DNA of 7,175 nucleotides from XYD1-FULL-44-32 sp964433715. Lineage in GTDB: Bacteria; Patescibacteriota; Minisyncoccia; Phycocordibacterales; XYD1-FULL-46-19. Location: the NCBI GenBank assembly GCA_964433715.1, contig CAYSSL010000028.1:1-7175 (forward strand), written 5' to 3'. The first letter of the stretch is position 1. Every line of letters starts with the position of its first letter. Below, piece by piece: positions 1 through 5,987 of the stretch. The notes under the pieces are model-generated. The model saw nothing but the letters and a program-made list of their open reading frames with translations, had not been told where the DNA came from and ran no database searches. The position numbers and the translations under genes are program-made.

Positions 1-443
1 ATCGAGCCATCAAAAAAGTGGGTGAAGATATTGAAAATTTTAATTTTAACACCGCCGTTTCCAGCTTAATGATTTTGGCCAATAGTTTGGAACAGTGCGA
101 AACTATTGCCAAGGGAGATTTTGAGGATTTAATCAAGCTATTAGCCCCATTTTCACCACATATGGCGGAAGAATTGTGGGTTGAACTTAAGTTGGGTAAA
201 AACTCTGTTCATGCCTCTCTTTGGCCAGAATACAGCGAAGATAAATTGGTGACCGACAAAGTCACTATTGTAATTCAGGTTGGAGGAAAGGCTCGCGAGA
301 ATATTTTGGTACCTTTTGGCTCCAGTGAGGAAGAGGTTGTCAGAATGTCTAGACAAAAAAGTAGAGTTTTGCCTTATTTGGAAGGAAAAGAAATAAAGAA
401 AATTATTTTTATCCCCAATCGGATCATTAATTTTGTAATCTAG
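1..443 (+). CDS. leuS: Leucyl-tRNA synthetase, C-terminal part (5' end cut by window edge)
   Basis: LeuRS charges tRNA-Leu with leucine in the cytoplasm. Only the last ~146 codons are present, read in the frame starting at base 3. The segment carries the class Ia anticodon-binding helical bundle (FNTAVSSLMILANSL, then LLAPFSPHMAEELW) and the small C-terminal domain that contacts the tRNA, with a VIQVGGKARENI strand, a YLEGKEIKK turn and the terminal IPNRIINFVI strand. E. coli LeuRS ends in a comparable strand (VIYVPGKLLNLVV), so the 3' end is natural. The catalytic and editing domains lie upstream of the window. The GTG at 18 is an internal valine codon, not a start, because homologous sequence (RAIKKV) continues in frame before it. 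No terminator hairpin follows. The next gene begins 54 bases downstream behind its own -10 element. Confidence 0.95.
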   Translation, partial: RAIKKVGEDIENFNFNTAVSSLMILANSLEQCETIAKGDFEDLIKLLAPFSPHMAEELWVELKLGKNSVHASLWPEYSEDKLVTDKVTIVIQVGGKARENILVPFGSSEEEVVRMSRQKSRVLPYLEGKEIKKIIFIPNRIINFVI

Positions 444-446
444 GGC

Positions 447-474
447 TTGTTTCTTGACTTTATTTATATATAAT
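447..474 (+). promoter_or_regulatory. Predicted promoter for the sigma4/HARE gene
   Basis: A perfect TATAAT lies at 469-474. TTGTTT at 447-452 is a fair -35 box with a 16-base spacer. A better-looking TTGACT at 454-459 is only 9 bases from this -10. With normal spacing it would pair with the poor TAGTAA at 477-482. Transcription would start near 481, leaving a leader of about 17 AT-rich bases without a Shine-Dalgarno before the ATG at 498. Which -35 is used cannot be settled by eye. Confidence 0.55.
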
Positions 475-497
475 GGTAGTAATTAAATCGTAATTTT

Positions 498-1544
498 ATG
501 AAAAAACCCAACGAAGTAATCACTTTTAAACCAAAAGACGTCACCAAGCGTCTCTTGTCGGTTTTGTCTGAGCGAGCCCAAGATGTTGTTACCAAGCGTT
601 ATGGTCTTGGTAAAAATTCGACTTGTCTCACTCTAGAAGCTATTGGTACTGAGTACGGCATTACTCGCGAGCGAGTTCGTCAAATTGAAAACTTTTCTTT
701 AAACAGTATTAAGAAGTCTGATTTGTATAAAACTGCAGATTTGGCAGTAGATGAGCTACGTTCAATTATGGATTCTCATGGCGGTATAGTTCATGAAGAT
801 GAATTTCTCAATGCTATTTCTTCAGATAAAAGTATCCAAAATCATATCCATTTTTTACTAGTTTTGGGTGATGCTTTTACTAAACTGAAAGAAGATGATG
901 AATTTCATCATCGCTGGACAACTAATGTAAAAGTTGCGGATCAAATTCATAATTCTTTGCGCAAAGTTGCGAAGGTTATAACTGACAATGATTTAATTGG
1001 TGAAACTGAGTTGGTAAACAGACTCTTGAAAGAAGTAAAAGATATTGCCGATAAGGCTGCTTTAGACAACGAAGTTTTGGCTGAAAAATGGCTACAAATT
1101 TCCAAATTAATTAGTCGCAATCCTTTGGGCGAATGGGGTTTAACTAAATCTCCTAATGTTAAAATGCGAGGTATTCGTGACTATGCTTATTTAGTTTTAC
1201 GCCAACATGGTTCTCCGATGCACTTTGAAGAAGTGGCTAAAGGTATAGAAAAGCTTTTTGGTAAAAAAGCTCATCCGGCTACTTGTCATAATGAATTAAT
1301 TAAAGATAGTCGCTTTGTTTTGGTTGGTCGCGGTTTATATGCTCTCTCAGAGTGGGGTTATTCTCGGGGAGTGGTTTTAGATGTAATTAAATCTATTTTA
1401 AAAAAGGACGGTCCTCTGAGCCGAGATGAAGTGGTGACGCGAGTACTTAAAGAACGCCACGTTAAAGAAAATACTATTTTGGTTAATTTGCAAAATACTT
1501 CTTATTTTAAAAAAGACACCGCTGGTCGCTATTCACTGTCTTAA
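498..1544 (+). CDS. Predicted transcription factor: sigma-70 region 4 fused to HARE-HTH
   Basis: Probably a DNA-binding or RNA-polymerase-associated regulator of 348 residues. Residues ~18-66 resemble sigma-70 region 4: LSERAQDVVTKRYGLG followed by the helix-turn-helix TLEAIGTEYGITRERVRQIE, which in sigma factors reads the -35 box and touches the beta flap. Residues ~225-288 match a HARE-HTH winged helix (GIRDYAYLVLRQHGSPMHFE, later FVLVGRGLYALSEW), the fold also found in the Firmicutes RNA polymerase delta subunit. Residues ~289-348 look like a further winged helix ending in GRYSLS. The linker (~70-220) is helical and unrecognised. There is no sigma region 2, so the protein should not recognise a -10 box or melt DNA by itself. 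The ATG start sits ~24 bases after a perfect TATAAT and has no Shine-Dalgarno. I recall this architecture as common in Patescibacteria. The exact target or role is unknown. Confidence 0.82.
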   Translation: MKKPNEVITFKPKDVTKRLLSVLSERAQDVVTKRYGLGKNSTCLTLEAIGTEYGITRERVRQIENFSLNSIKKSDLYKTADLAVDELRSIMDSHGGIVHEDEFLNAISSDKSIQNHIHFLLVLGDAFTKLKEDDEFHHRWTTNVKVADQIHNSLRKVAKVITDNDLIGETELVNRLLKEVKDIADKAALDNEVLAEKWLQISKLISRNPLGEWGLTKSPNVKMRGIRDYAYLVLRQHGSPMHFEEVAKGIEKLFGKKAHPATCHNELIKDSRFVLVGRGLYALSEWGYSRGVVLDVIKSILKKDGPLSRDEVVTRVLKERHVKENTILVNLQNTSYFKKDTAGRYSLS

Positions 1545-1545
1545 T

Positions 1546-1580
1546 TTGTTTCTAGGGGTTGATATCGGTTATTATAGAGG
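1546..1580 (+). promoter_or_regulatory. Possible promoter and RBS of the membrane protein gene
   Basis: TTGTTT (1546-1551) and TATTAT (1570-1575) are separated by 18 bases and could form a weak promoter with a start near 1582, only four bases before the ATG at 1586. A GAGG at 1577-1580, five bases before that ATG, is a plausible Shine-Dalgarno. It would be usable only on a transcript begun further upstream, for example read-through from the preceding gene 41 bases away. The GAGG favours ATG 1586 over the in-frame TTG at 1559. Confidence 0.4.
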
Positions 1581-1585
1581 TACCT

Positions 1586-2824
1586 ATGGATTTTAGTGAC
1601 CTCTTTTTTTCGGCTGTAATCAAAAACTTTTTTGAGAGTATAAAGAGCGTACCGACTGCGGCTTGGTATGTTTTGCCGGCTTTTTTTGCTTACCTAACTT
1701 GGAAAAATTGGATTGCCTATGTTCAGGCTCTTTTTATTAAAAAATTAGAATGGGTTTTACTGGAAGTTCGTCTGCCTCGTGATGTTACGAAACCACCCCA
1801 AGCTATGGAGGTCGTTATGGCTATTTTTGAACAAACAAAAGACGGTACCTTTTTGGAAAGATGGTGGGATGGCTTTGTTAGGCCGTGGTTTACCCTAGAA
1901 ATAGCCTCTTTGGGTGGTGAAATACATTTTTACGTTCGGACGCAAAAAGGCTTTAGAAACGCAGTGGAATCACAAATCTATTCTCAGTATCCAGAAGCGG
2001 AAATTTTTGAAACAACAGACTATACTGTTGATGTGCCGTATGGTGAAGAGGGTAGTGATTGGGACCTTTGGGCTATTAATTTTAAATTAGCGAAACCAGA
2101 TCACTATCCAATAAAAACTTATATTGATTATGGTTTGGATAAAGAAATGGAGGAGGAAAATAAAGTTGATCCATTGACGCCCGTATTAGAATTAATGGGT
2201 TCAATTGGTCCGGGGGAACATATGTGGATTCAGATTCCCATAATGGCCACCAGATCTCGTTTTCGCTCTACTAAATCTTGGTATAAGAAGGTGGACTGGA
2301 AAGAGGGCGCCAAAGAAGAGTTGGATAAACTCTATAAGCGTGACCAAAAGATAAAAGAGGGTGAAATGGTTAGTCTGGCTAAAGTCACCCAAACAACTGA
2401 AGAAAAATTAGCCTCAGAAGCAATTACTAGAAGTTTGAGTAAAATTGCTTTTGATGCCGGTTATCGGGCCATATATTTGGCGCGGGCAGATAAATTTAAC
2501 AAAGGTATGATTGCTGGTCTAAAGGGGACCATAAAACAGTATGGTTCTGCTTCACTAAATGGTTTTAAAGCAGAAAAGCAGGTCGGCTTTGATTATCCAT
2601 GGGAAGATATTACTGGTCGGAGATTAAAGAGAATAAAGTGGGAATTTTTTGATTCATATAGGCAGCGTTCGTATTTTTACGACCCTTATGTGGTTCCTTC
2701 TTTTGTTTTAACGGCCGAAGAGTTGGCAACCATTTACCGCTTTCCAGGTAAGGTGGCATCTACTCCTACCCTTGGCCGTATTGAGTCCAAAAGAGCAGAG
2801 CCTCCCGCAAATTTGCCGATATAG
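1586..2824 (+). CDS. Membrane-anchored protein of unknown function, Patescibacteria-type (possibly DUF8128)
   Basis: A 412-residue protein with no assigned biochemical function. One hydrophobic helix (about residues 23-43, VPTAAWYVLPAFFAYL and onward) should anchor it in the membrane with the bulk in the cytoplasm. Next comes WVLLEVRLPRDVTKPPQAME (56-75), then an alpha/beta domain, a charged helical stretch (~250-280) and a distinctive tail with FVLTAEELATIYRFP (373-387) and EPPANLP (405-411). From memory this layout belongs to a family widespread in Patescibacteria, possibly catalogued as DUF8128. Its tail resembles the 'EELATLFHFP' segment of proteins paired with HerA/VirB4-like DUF87 ATPases, which suggests a part in a membrane DNA- or protein-transport machine. 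No such ATPase is in this window; mltG follows. ATG 1586 is chosen because GAGG lies five bases upstream; TTG 1559 would add nine residues. Certain as a gene, low certainty on function. Confidence 0.8.
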   Translation: MDFSDLFFSAVIKNFFESIKSVPTAAWYVLPAFFAYLTWKNWIAYVQALFIKKLEWVLLEVRLPRDVTKPPQAMEVVMAIFEQTKDGTFLERWWDGFVRPWFTLEIASLGGEIHFYVRTQKGFRNAVESQIYSQYPEAEIFETTDYTVDVPYGEEGSDWDLWAINFKLAKPDHYPIKTYIDYGLDKEMEEENKVDPLTPVLELMGSIGPGEHMWIQIPIMATRSRFRSTKSWYKKVDWKEGAKEELDKLYKRDQKIKEGEMVSLAKVTQTTEEKLASEAITRSLSKIAFDAGYRAIYLARADKFNKGMIAGLKGTIKQYGSASLNGFKAEKQVGFDYPWEDITGRRLKRIKWEFFDSYRQRSYFYDPYVVPSFVLTAEELATIYRFPGKVASTPTLGRIESKRAEPPANLPI

Positions 2825-2830
2825 TATAAT
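2825..2830 (+). promoter_or_regulatory. -10 element upstream of mltG
   Basis: A perfect TATAAT begins on the base after the stop codon of the preceding gene. No convincing -35 box lies 15-19 bases upstream, inside the 3' coding end of that gene. A start near 2837 would give an 18-base AT-rich leader without a Shine-Dalgarno. Confidence 0.45.
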
Positions 2831-2854
2831 ATTAAATAACTTTAATTTTGATTT

Positions 2855-3907
2855 ATGGACGTTCAAGAAAATAACGCCCCAACAAAAGATGGACACGGTT
2901 TTATGACAGCTTTAGAAAAAAAGAGTCGTTTTTTGTTATCTAAAAAATTACCCTACCATATGAATTGGGTGGTGGCTGGATTGGTTTTGATTGTAGTTTT
3001 GTTATTTTTTATTTATTTGATATTTTTTCATCCGCCAAAAGATTTTCCAGTTAAACAGTTTATACATATTGACGAGGGAAAAACGGTTGAAGAGGTGGCG
3101 GTATTTCTTAAAGAAAAACAAATAATAAAATCAGTACCAGCTCTTAAGTTTTTGTATAAAATCGGCGTTGCCAAGCAAGAAGACACAGTGGTGGCTGGTG
3201 ATTATTTCTTTGAGTATCGTTTGCCACTGTGGAATGTTGTGAGAAGGGTTTCTGGTGGATATTATGGTGTTGATCACATAAAGGTTACTATTCCCGAAGG
3301 TCTAAATTTAGTTCAGATTGGTAAGCTGTTAGAATCCAAATTGCCAGAATTTAACCGCAGTCGCTATACTCTTATTACTAGAGGCTTGGAAGGTTTTCTT
3401 TTCCCGGATACTTATTTCTTTGCTCCCTCGGCTACGGAAGATGATGTGGTTGAAGAAATGCGGGAAAATTTTGAGCAAAAGATTAGAGAGCTACGTAGTG
3501 ATATTTCTATTTCTGGTCGTTCAGTAGAAGAAATCGTTACCATGGCCTCAATTGTAGAAAAAGAAACCATCACCGACGATTCAAAGTACATTGTTTCGGG
3601 TATATTGTGGAAAAGAATAGACAATGGTATGAAGTTGCAGGTTGATGCGGTATTTCCTTATATTTTTGGTAAAAACACTTTTGATTTAACAAGAACAGAT
3701 TTACAATTTGATTCTCCCTACAACACCTATAGATATGAGGGCTTACCCCCTGGCCCTATTGCTAGTCCCGGTTTTGAGGCAATTAGAGCTTCATTGTATC
3801 CGGAGGAAACACCATATTGGTTTTACTTATCTGATATGAGGAGTCAGATGCACTATGCTAGAACTTACGAGGAGCATCTAAAGTTTAAAAATAAATATTT
3901 ACGTTAG
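2855..3907 (+). CDS. mltG: Endolytic peptidoglycan transglycosylase MltG (YceG-like)
   Basis: MltG is an inner-membrane enzyme that cleaves newly made glycan strands and so helps end their polymerisation. This 350-residue copy has a ~37-residue cytoplasmic tail, one transmembrane helix (about 38-58, WVVAGLVLIVVLLFFIYLIFF), a LysM-like region (IDEGKTVEEVAVFLKEKQI at 72-90 and IPEGLNLVQIGKLL at 146-159) and the catalytic YceG domain. Family landmarks are GFLFPDTYFF (180-189), MASIVEKET (230-238) with the presumed catalytic Glu235, LQVD (261-264), SPYNTY (287-292) and GLPPGPI (296-302). The YARTYEEH segment near the end matches the usual final motif. Length is normal for the family. ATG 2855 follows a TATAAT at a suitable distance. 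ATG 2903 or 2960 would shorten the tail and still leave the membrane helix, so the start is less certain than the gene. Its presence implies a peptidoglycan wall. Confidence 0.95.
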   Translation: MDVQENNAPTKDGHGFMTALEKKSRFLLSKKLPYHMNWVVAGLVLIVVLLFFIYLIFFHPPKDFPVKQFIHIDEGKTVEEVAVFLKEKQIIKSVPALKFLYKIGVAKQEDTVVAGDYFFEYRLPLWNVVRRVSGGYYGVDHIKVTIPEGLNLVQIGKLLESKLPEFNRSRYTLITRGLEGFLFPDTYFFAPSATEDDVVEEMRENFEQKIRELRSDISISGRSVEEIVTMASIVEKETITDDSKYIVSGILWKRIDNGMKLQVDAVFPYIFGKNTFDLTRTDLQFDSPYNTYRYEGLPPGPIASPGFEAIRASLYPEETPYWFYLSDMRSQMHYARTYEEHLKFKNKYLR

Positions 3908-3929
3908 ACTTTTCGGTTATATTGGCCCG

Positions 3930-3938
3930 TGCTAAAAT
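3930..3938 (+). promoter_or_regulatory. Extended -10 promoter element upstream of the exonuclease-mnmA pair
   Basis: TGCTAAAAT reads as an extended -10 (TG, one base, then TAAAAT at 3933-3938). The -35 region at 3910-3915 (TTTTCG) is poor, as is often tolerated with an extended -10. A start near 3945 would give a leader of ~23 bases made almost wholly of A and T, without a Shine-Dalgarno, before ATG 3968. This promoter probably serves both the exonuclease and mnmA. Confidence 0.5.
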
Positions 3939-3967
3939 AGGGTCTATATTTATTTTTTACTTAAATA

Positions 3968-4522
3968 ATGAAAAAACATAACTTGGCTTTTGTTGATGTG
4001 GAGACGACTGGATTTGACTATGAAAAAAATGAGATTATTGAGTTAGGGGCCGTCATTGTTAAACAAAACAGCGTCCCTGGTCGTGGACCAAGTTTAGAAG
4101 TTTTATATGAGTTAGAATACAAAATTAAACCCCGTCGAATCGAAACGGCCAACCCTCAGGCGCTGAGGATAAATGGTTACAATGAAGCCGAATGGTTGTT
4201 TGCGGCCGATATCACTCAGGTGATGAAAGATTTTTCGAGCAAAGCAGCGGATGCCACTTTTGTGGCTCACAATCTAGTTTTTGATTGGCGGTTTATAGAA
4301 GCAGCATTTAAAGAGTCTGGCGTAGATAATCCTATGCACTATGGCAAGCTGGATACCCTCTCAATGGCCTTTACCAAACTTTATCACGATGAAAAGGTCC
4401 AAAGCTTTAAGTTGGAAAGTTTGGCGGAATATTTTGGTGTCAAAAATGAGAAGGCTCACACGGCTCTGTCGGACGCCAAAACTACTTTTGAAATATATAA
4501 AAAAATGTTAGAGATTAAGTAA
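3968..4522 (+). CDS. DnaQ-family DEDDh 3'-5' exonuclease (Pol III epsilon-like)
   Basis: A single-domain exonuclease of 184 residues expected to remove nucleotides from 3' ends using two metal ions. All catalytic residues of the DEDDh class can be seen: Asp10 and Glu12 in FVDVETTG (Exo I), Asp106 in FVAHNLVFDWRFI (Exo II), and His164 and Asp169 in KAHTALSDAKTT (Exo III). There is no C-terminal extension for binding the polymerase alpha subunit or the beta clamp that I can identify. It could therefore be the replicative proofreading subunit (dnaQ), a repair exonuclease, or an oligoribonuclease-like RNase; sequence alone does not decide. The ATG has no Shine-Dalgarno and follows an extended -10. 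Its stop codon overlaps the mnmA start by one base (TAATG), so the two are probably co-transcribed and translationally coupled. Confidence 0.9.
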   Translation: MKKHNLAFVDVETTGFDYEKNEIIELGAVIVKQNSVPGRGPSLEVLYELEYKIKPRRIETANPQALRINGYNEAEWLFAADITQVMKDFSSKAADATFVAHNLVFDWRFIEAAFKESGVDNPMHYGKLDTLSMAFTKLYHDEKVQSFKLESLAEYFGVKNEKAHTALSDAKTTFEIYKKMLEIK

Positions 4523-5583
4523 TGTCTCGAAAAAAAGTTTTTGTCGGTATGTCCGGCGGGGTCGACAGTTCGGTGTCGGCGGCTTTGTTGGTGGAGCAAG
4601 GATATGAGGTAACTGGTGTTTTTATAAAAGTCTGGGAACCACCACAGGAAAAGTTTCAAAAGGTTTGTACTTGGCGCGACGATCGGCGTGATGCGATGCG
4701 GGTAGCGGCCAAGCTGGGCATACCTTTTATTACTATCGACTTATCGGCGGAATATAAACAGGGGGTAGTGGACTATATGATTGCCGAATATAAAGCCGGC
4801 CGGACGCCCAACCCCGACGTTATGTGCAACAAAATGGTCAAATTTGGGGCTTTTTATGACTGGGCCATGGAACAAGGGGCAGATTATGTCGCCACCGGTC
4901 ACTATGCACAAATTATAAATGACAGTTTGGCGGTGGCGGTTGATTTAGCTAAAGACCAAACTTATTTTATCTGGAATTTATTCAACGATCAGTTAAAACA
5001 TATTTTATTTCCGATTGGAAAATATAAAAAAAGTGAGGTGCGCACACTTGCAACAAAATTTAATTTATCAACTGCACAAAAAAAAGATAGCCAAGGCCTT
5101 TGTTTTATTGGCAAACTAGACGTTAAGGATTTTCTTAAAGAGTTTATTGAGATAAAAAAGGGTGAAGTGGTGGACGAGGAGGGTAAGGTAATCGGGGAGC
5201 ATGATGGCGCTAATTTTTTTACGATTGGGGAACGTCATGGTTTTATCATAACCAACAAAACTCCAACTGATAGGCCGTATTATGTTGTTGCCAAAAATAT
5301 TGCTGAGAACCGCTTGATTGTATCAACAAGACCGCAAGAAAATATTGATCGCGATAATTTCATTAACCTAGAACAAGTTAATTGGTTAGGAAAACCGCCT
5401 GTTAAAAATAAAAACTATACTTGTCGTTTTCGTTATCGACAACCTCTGACTGAGTGTTATTTGGAACAAAGGGAAAATATCTGGTCGGTGAAGTTTGAAA
5501 CAACGCCGGTCAATCTCACCTCGGGACAATCTTTGGTGGTATATGATGGGAATATATGTTTGGGTGGGGGAGTAATCGTTTGA
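4522..5583 (+). CDS. mnmA: tRNA-specific 2-thiouridylase MnmA
   Basis: MnmA adenylates and thiolates U34 of tRNA-Lys, -Glu and -Gln, giving the s2U wobble base. The 353-residue length is normal. The ATP-binding PP-loop is GMSGGVDSSV (9-18). The two active cysteines are Cys102 in NPDVMCNKMVKFG and Cys194 in KDSQGLCFIG. Supporting motifs are GADYVATGHYAQ (119-130), KDQTYFIWNL (144-153) and the central-domain FTIGERHGF, and the protein ends in the family-typical CLGGGVIV. The central motif is usually TIGQR; here Gln is replaced by Glu. The ATG overlaps the exonuclease stop by one base, with only a weak AGAG eight bases upstream, so translation probably depends on coupling. The TGA stop lies exactly where the family ends, so TGA is not reassigned here. 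The sulfur donor system (IscS/Tus-like) is not in the window. Confidence 0.96.
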   Translation: MSRKKVFVGMSGGVDSSVSAALLVEQGYEVTGVFIKVWEPPQEKFQKVCTWRDDRRDAMRVAAKLGIPFITIDLSAEYKQGVVDYMIAEYKAGRTPNPDVMCNKMVKFGAFYDWAMEQGADYVATGHYAQIINDSLAVAVDLAKDQTYFIWNLFNDQLKHILFPIGKYKKSEVRTLATKFNLSTAQKKDSQGLCFIGKLDVKDFLKEFIEIKKGEVVDEEGKVIGEHDGANFFTIGERHGFIITNKTPTDRPYYVVAKNIAENRLIVSTRPQENIDRDNFINLEQVNWLGKPPVKNKNYTCRFRYRQPLTECYLEQRENIWSVKFETTPVNLTSGQSLVVYDGNICLGGGVIV

Positions 5584-5607
5584 TTTATTTTTCGGCTGTG
5601 ATTAAAT
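5580..5607 (+). promoter_or_regulatory. Possible promoter for the small orphan gene
   Basis: TTGATT (5580-5585), overlapping the mnmA stop codon, and TTAAAT (5602-5607) are 16 bases apart. The -10 is preceded by TG one base away (5599-5600), making an extended -10. Both boxes match four of six consensus bases. A start near 5614 would leave an ~18-base leader that contains the Shine-Dalgarno. Confidence 0.4.
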
Positions 5608-5616
5608 TTGGCCAGA

Positions 5617-5628
5617 AAGGGGGGTGAT
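5617..5628 (+). promoter_or_regulatory. Strong Shine-Dalgarno deciding the GTG start at 5632
   Basis: AAGGGGGGTGAT closely resembles the full complement of the 16S rRNA 3' end (AAGGAGGTGAT). Its G core ends seven bases before the GTG at 5632. This favours GTG 5632 over the in-frame TTG at 5608, which lies at the predicted -10 and would precede the Shine-Dalgarno. It is by far the best ribosome-binding site in the window. Confidence 0.7.
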
Positions 5629-5631
5629 TCT

Positions 5632-5919
5632 GTGGAAGAGCTACAGAAATACCTAGAAGTGATCCCATCTTCAGACAGGCTAAGCCAAAATCTATGTATC
5701 AGATTGGCCAGACTTCTTATTTTGGCTGACCAAATTGGTTATATTGTTTTGGAGGCAGGTGAAAGGCGTCGGTTGTGGAGCATTTTAGGTGGCAACCAAC
5801 TCGAAAAAGCCCTTCTCTATGGGTTTTGCCTTACCTCGGAGGGGAGCTCTCCGGCTGGTCGCGCTTGGCTTGAACAAAAATTTGGTCAAATCTGGGGCTT
5901 TCGGTTCCAGATTACCTAA
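5632..5919 (+). CDS. Hypothetical 95-residue protein, family not recognised
   Basis: I do not recognise this protein. It has no signal peptide and no membrane segment. It looks mostly helical: an N-terminal stretch VEELQKYLEVIPSSDRL, a hydrophobic-basic helix CIRLARLLILADQIGYIVLE (22-41), a basic turn GERRRLW (43-49), LEKALLYGF (57-65) and a tail with GRAWLEQKFGQIWGF (76-90). Three Trp and the R-rich centre would suit a small nucleic-acid- or protein-binding protein, but that is only a guess. Support for coding comes from the strong Shine-Dalgarno, a possible own promoter, and a 9-bp terminator hairpin two bases after the stop. Its GC content rises towards the 3' end (about 58% in 5821-5880), and its codons include CTA, CTC, AGG and AGA that its neighbours use less, hinting at a different history. 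The alternative TTG 5608 start would add eight residues. No adjacent gene suggests a function. Confidence 0.65.
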   Translation: MEELQKYLEVIPSSDRLSQNLCIRLARLLILADQIGYIVLEAGERRRLWSILGGNQLEKALLYGFCLTSEGSSPAGRAWLEQKFGQIWGFRFQIT

Positions 5920-5920
5920 G

Positions 5921-5954
5921 GCCTGGCGCTTCTTGCGCCAGGCTATTTGCTTTT
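5921..5954 (+). terminator. Rho-independent terminator after the small gene
   Basis: A perfect 9-bp GC-rich stem (5921-5929 with 5935-5943) has a five-base TTCTT loop and is followed by the T-rich TATTTGCTTTT. It begins two bases after the stop codon at 5917-5919. The T-tract is interrupted, so termination may be partial. Confidence 0.7.
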
Positions 5955-5981
5955 GCAATAAGGCCTTTTTTCCGCTACCAT
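5953..5981 (+). promoter_or_regulatory. Predicted alaS promoter placing the transcript start at or near the ATG
   Basis: TTGCAA (5953-5958) and TACCAT (5976-5981) lie exactly 17 bases apart. Each matches about four of six consensus positions. A start seven bases after the -10 would fall on the A of the alaS ATG at 5988, making the mRNA leaderless. No Shine-Dalgarno precedes that ATG, which fits this reading. Confidence 0.45.
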
Positions 5982-5987
5982 ATCTTC

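Noticed and set aside
18..443. GTG at 18 as a gene start
   Set aside because: LeuRS-like sequence continues in frame upstream of it to the window edge, so it is an internal valine codon.
3924..3944. Possible terminator after mltG (GGCCC pairing with GGGTC, then T-rich DNA)
   Set aside because: Only five pairs including a G-T with an 11-base loop, and it coincides with the extended -10 element; too weak to call.
2201..4659. Several short minus-strand ORFs opposite the membrane protein, mltG and the exonuclease/mnmA genes
   Set aside because: All lie antisense within well-supported genes, have no ribosome-binding sites or recognisable domains, and look like chance open frames.
5581..5583. TGA reassigned to glycine, as in Gracilibacteria
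   Set aside because: MnmA ends at the usual CLGGG-x-I position just before this TGA, and the other complete genes need no TGA read-through.
5608..5631. TTG 5608 as start of the small gene
   Set aside because: It abuts the predicted -10 element and lies upstream of the strong Shine-Dalgarno that serves GTG 5632.
5920..5987. T-box or other riboswitch controlling alaS
   Set aside because: The spacer is only 68 bases, with no specifier loop or T-box sequence, and it is explained by a terminator and a promoter.
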